The position numbers and the translations under genes are program-made. Under the pieces are notes generated by a model. It ran no database searches. It had not been told where the DNA came from and was given only the letters and a program-made list of their open reading frames with translations. DNA of 32,615 nucleotides from Spirochaetaceae bacterium (GTDB lineage: Bacteria > Spirochaetota > Spirochaetia > Treponematales > Treponemataceae), in assembly GCA_017618015.1 (NCBI GenBank), contig JAFZVC010000080.1, positions 1 to 32,615 of the forward strand, in the 5' to 3' direction. Shown here piece after piece: positions 30,189-32,615 of the stretch (position 1 is its first letter; each line of letters starts with the position of its first letter).

Positions 30189-31262
30189 ATGCTTTTGAAG
30201 AAACTTGAAGAAATGGCCGCCCGTTATGAGGAAGTAAACCTTCTTGTTCAGGATGCGGACCTTATAAAAGATCAGAAAAAATACAAAGAGGTGATGCGCG
30301 AACATTCTCACCTTACTTCCGTTATGGAAGCCTACAAAGAGTATAAAGAGGTGCTTCAGGGTATTGAGGACGCTAAGGTCATCATTACCGAGGAAGAAGA
30401 CCACGATATGAAGGAGATGGCGCGCGAGGAGCTTAAGGAACTGGAAGAGAAGCAGCCGGTTCTTGAGGAAAAAATTAAGTTCCTGCTGATTCCACCGGAT
30501 CCTCTTGAAGAGAAAAATATCATCGTTGAAATCCGTGCCGGTACTGGTGGTGACGAGTCATCGCTTTTTGCGGCGGACCTTTTCCGCATGTATACGCGCT
30601 ATGCCGACATGAAGGGCTGGAAGTATGAGGTTATGGATGCCTCTGAAAGCGAGGTTGGCGGCTACAAGGAAATAAGTTTCAGCATAAGCGGCAAGTTTGT
30701 TTACGGAAGTTTGCGCTATGAGAGTGGCGTTCATCGTGTTCAGCGCGTGCCGGAGACGGAGACGCAGGGGCGCGTTCATACGAGTGCCGTTACTGTTGCC
30801 GTTCTGCCAGAGGCGGAAGAGACTGAAATCGATATTAAGCCAGAGGATGTCCGCGTTGACGTTATGCGCGCTGGCGGTCCTGGTGGTCAGTGTGTTAATA
30901 CGACGGACTCTGCTGTTCGTCTTACTCATATTCCGACGGGTCTTGTCGTTATCCAGCAGGATGAGAAGAGCCAGATTAAGAACAAGGCAAAAGCATGGCG
31001 TGTTCTTCGCGCCCGCCTGTTCGATTTGGAAGAGTCAAAGAAAAATGCGGAGCGTGCGGCTGCACGTAAGAGCATGGTTGGCTCGGGAGACCGTTCGGAG
31101 CGTATCCGTACTTACAACTTTCCGCAGAACCGCGTGACAGACCATCGCATCAATCTTACGCTGTACAAGCTTGATCAGTTTATGCAGGGCTACATGGACG
31201 AGATGATTGACGCGCTCGGTGTATACGCGAAAGAGGAGCAGCTCAAGGCTTCCGGAAACTAA
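30189..31262 (+). CDS. prfA: Peptide chain release factor 1
   Basis: This 357-residue translation termination factor reads UAA and UAG. The peptidyl-tRNA hydrolysis motif GGQ is at 232-234 within [19 protein letters not shown], and Cys takes the place of the more usual His after GGQ. The codon-reading PxT motif appears as PET (188-190) in [19 protein letters not shown], which marks RF1 rather than RF2. An N-terminal coiled-coil domain and [19 protein letters not shown] are also typical. Length is normal. The expected partner methyltransferase prmC is not next to it. Instead a second GGQ protein, ArfB-like, starts 6 nt after the stop. No ribosome binding site is obvious at 30189. Confidence 0.96.
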   Translation: MLLKKLEEMAARYEEVNLLVQDADLIKDQKKYKEVMREHSHLTSVMEAYKEYKEVLQGIEDAKVIITEEEDHDMKEMAREELKELEEKQPVLEEKIKFLLIPPDPLEEKNIIVEIRAGTGGDESSLFAADLFRMYTRYADMKGWKYEVMDASESEVGGYKEISFSISGKFVYGSLRYESGVHRVQRVPETETQGRVHTSAVTVAVLPEAEETEIDIKPEDVRVDVMRAGGPGGQCVNTTDSAVRLTHIPTGLVVIQQDEKSQIKNKAKAWRVLRARLFDLEESKKNAERAAARKSMVGSGDRSERIRTYNFPQNRVTDHRINLTLYKLDQFMQGYMDEMIDALGVYAKEEQLKASGN

Positions 31263-31268
31263 ATCGCA

Positions 31269-31688
31269 ATGAATGCGACGGAACTTCATGAATCGATAAT
31301 AAACAATTCTCGGCTTACTTTTGCGCGTAGCGGCGGCAAGGGCGGACAGAACGTGAACAAGGTGAATACGAAGGTTCATCTTGTGCTGGCTGTAGGCGAC
31401 CTGGGCGGTGTTTCCGAAGAGGAACGCGGGCGTTTGCGCGAGAAGCTTGCGGCGATTATCAACAATGAGGACTGTCTGTATCTTGATGTTGATGATGAGC
31501 GCGTTCAGGAGCTGAACAGAAAAATAGCATACGCACGGCTTGAAAGCCGGATAGTGAACGCGCTTAAAGTCCAGAAAAAGCGGAAAAAAACAAAGCCGAC
31601 GCAGGCAAGCCGGGAACGGACGCTGAAACAAAAGAAAATACGGTCTGAAATCAAGAAAAACCGTGCGAAAATTACGCACGTTTATTAG
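31269..31688 (+). CDS. arfB: ArfB/YaeJ-like ribosome-rescue peptidyl-tRNA hydrolase
   Basis: This 139-residue protein is a stand-alone GGQ domain: ARSGGKGGQNVNKVNTKV carries GGQ at 25-27. The C-terminal tail is strongly basic (rich in Lys and Arg from about residue 95), as in ArfB, whose tail enters the empty mRNA channel of stalled ribosomes before the GGQ loop releases the nascent chain. It lacks codon-recognition domains. It follows prfA by 6 nt and has no clear ribosome binding site, so coupled translation is likely. It ends 8 nt from the convergent FGE-like gene. Identity as ArfB is inferred from size, motif and tail. Confidence 0.88.
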   Translation: MNATELHESIINNSRLTFARSGGKGGQNVNKVNTKVHLVLAVGDLGGVSEEERGRLREKLAAIINNEDCLYLDVDDERVQELNRKIAYARLESRIVNALKVQKKRKKTKPTQASRERTLKQKKIRSEIKKNRAKITHVY

Positions 31689-31696
31689 CGATGCGC

Positions 31697-32615
31697 CTAT
31701 TGCATTGTGCGCACGACGCGGAAACCGTCACCGGTACCACCGTGAAATGGTAAATCTGAGAAACCTTTATAATTAAGTTCAGAGTGAGCTGCTGACCTCC
31801 AAAAATTTCCACCACGAGCATAACGGCTATTTCCATTGGCATCCCAGCACCACTCCCAAACGTTTCCGCTCATATCATATATTCCAAGGCTGTTCGGTTC
31901 TTTTTTCTTCACCTCATGCGTTATTCCGCCATGAGCTTCATCGATACCATACCATGCTACGTTGGCTAACGTGTCGCTTCCGCTGTATTTGTATTGCGTA
32001 CCTGTAAGTCCGTTACCGCCACGAGCTACGTACTCCCATTCCTCAATTTTTGGCAGGCGGTAGCCGTTCGCGTTGAAGTTGCACGTTACAGCGTCCCATG
32101 TGGCATTGTAACCTTCTGTCGGAATTACACCCCATTCATCAGGATTCGTTGAATTATTTATCGTATAGCATGGCGTAAGCCCTTCGGAGCGGCTTCTCTT
32201 GTTGCAGTATACGAGTGCTGTATACCAGTTTACACAATCAACAGGGCGGTTTTTCTGTTTTTCACCTTCTGCTGTTTGGTTTCCACTTGAACCATCATGA
32301 CTGCTTGTATTGAAACCCATTACTGCCGTGAATTCAGCTTGTGTGACTTCATGGTCACAGACATATAGATTCGGGATTGTAAATGAACTTTCTGTGGTGA
32401 AAACTTGCGATTGGTCGACAAGCCCACTCACCGTTGCGCCGGTTACGGCAACAAAGCCCTGAGCCGAAAGAGTGTCCGAGTTTCCGATGAGCGCAAAATC
32501 TTCGTCATAGGCAACGCCGTTTACTACGGCTTTCGCATGAAGCGTATATGTTACACCATCAAAAATCTTAAGGTTAGAAGGGATGGTGACCGCACCGTAG
32601 CCGACAAGCGACACA
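31697..32615 (-). CDS. FGE-sulfatase (SUMF1)-like domain protein, C-terminal part
   Basis: The frame is open to the right edge of the window, so the N-terminus is missing; at least 305 residues are visible. The C-terminal 230 residues show the formylglycine-generating-enzyme fold: CDHEVTQAEFTAVMG, RPVDCVNWYTALVYCNKRS, YRLPKIEEWEYVARGG, LGIYDMSGNVWEWCWD, and YARGGNFW ahead of GFRVVR. The copper-binding cysteine pair of true FGE, expected between the last two blocks, is absent, so sulfatase activation is unlikely. Preceding it is a beta-sandwich-like stretch (VTYTLHAKAVVNG). Such proteins are numerous in Treponema, and a surface or binding role is more plausible. Confidence 0.85.
   Translation of the reverse strand, partial: VSLVGYGAVTIPSNLKIFDGVTYTLHAKAVVNGVAYDEDFALIGNSDTLSAQGFVAVTGATVSGLVDQSQVFTTESSFTIPNLYVCDHEVTQAEFTAVMGFNTSSHDGSSGNQTAEGEKQKNRPVDCVNWYTALVYCNKRSRSEGLTPCYTINNSTNPDEWGVIPTEGYNATWDAVTCNFNANGYRLPKIEEWEYVARGGNGLTGTQYKYSGSDTLANVAWYGIDEAHGGITHEVKKKEPNSLGIYDMSGNVWEWCWDANGNSRYARGGNFWRSAAHSELNYKGFSDLPFHGGTGDGFRVVRTMQ

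Overview
The window reads as chromosome of a Treponema-like spirochaete. The first 37 residues of GroEL at the left edge have the Treponema pattern. Signal peptides include several short lipoboxes and one ending VFA-GGS. The window also has a thiamine/TPP ABC transporter behind a TPP riboswitch, a large FGE-like surface-type protein at the right edge, and a promoter carrying a poly-G tract, a known regulatory device in Treponema pallidum. Species cannot be fixed from the sequence alone.

Left part (1-8120). GroEL (minus, cut by the edge) diverges from a glucuronate-catabolism pair, uxuB-uxuA, followed by a Nudix hydrolase. An 18-bp perfect palindrome covers the uxuB -10 box and start codon. 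A Phd/VapC-type toxin-antitoxin pair (minus) shares an intergenic region with the thiBPQ operon (plus). In that operon the TPP aptamer contains the Shine-Dalgarno sequence and start codon.

Middle (8104-19976). On the minus strand lie an HD-GYP protein with a CBM2-like outer domain, a tRNA-dihydrouridine synthase, an adenosine-deaminase-like hydrolase and oligoendopeptidase F. On the plus strand follow a Cys-rich 18-residue upstream ORF overlapping an SH3-type lipoprotein gene, an ABC-F ATPase, a small lipoprotein gene whose promoter spacer contains eleven G residues, galE and an M20 peptidase.

Right part (19977-32615). A three-lipoprotein cluster (LpoB-like, COG3014-like, LPP20-like) converges on purH-mraY at a bidirectional terminator. 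From about 26.6 to 30.1 kb the sequence is AT-rich and accessory in character: an archaeal-type ATPase/DUF234 protein, a decayed ORF, two perfect 11-bp inverted repeats and an unrecognised lipoprotein. Core genes resume with prfA-arfB and end in a truncated FGE-like gene.

The most notable observation is the TTGACA / poly-G(11) / TAAAAT promoter upstream of the small lipoprotein. Its spacer is 20 bp, and loss of three Gs would give the optimal 17 bp, which suggests slipped-strand phase variation. Next are the compact translational TPP riboswitch, the CBM2-like sensor on the HD-GYP protein, the short ORF preceding the SH3 lipoprotein, and likely leaderless promoters at uxuB and pepF. No tRNA, rRNA, CRISPR array, insertion sequence or prophage was found.
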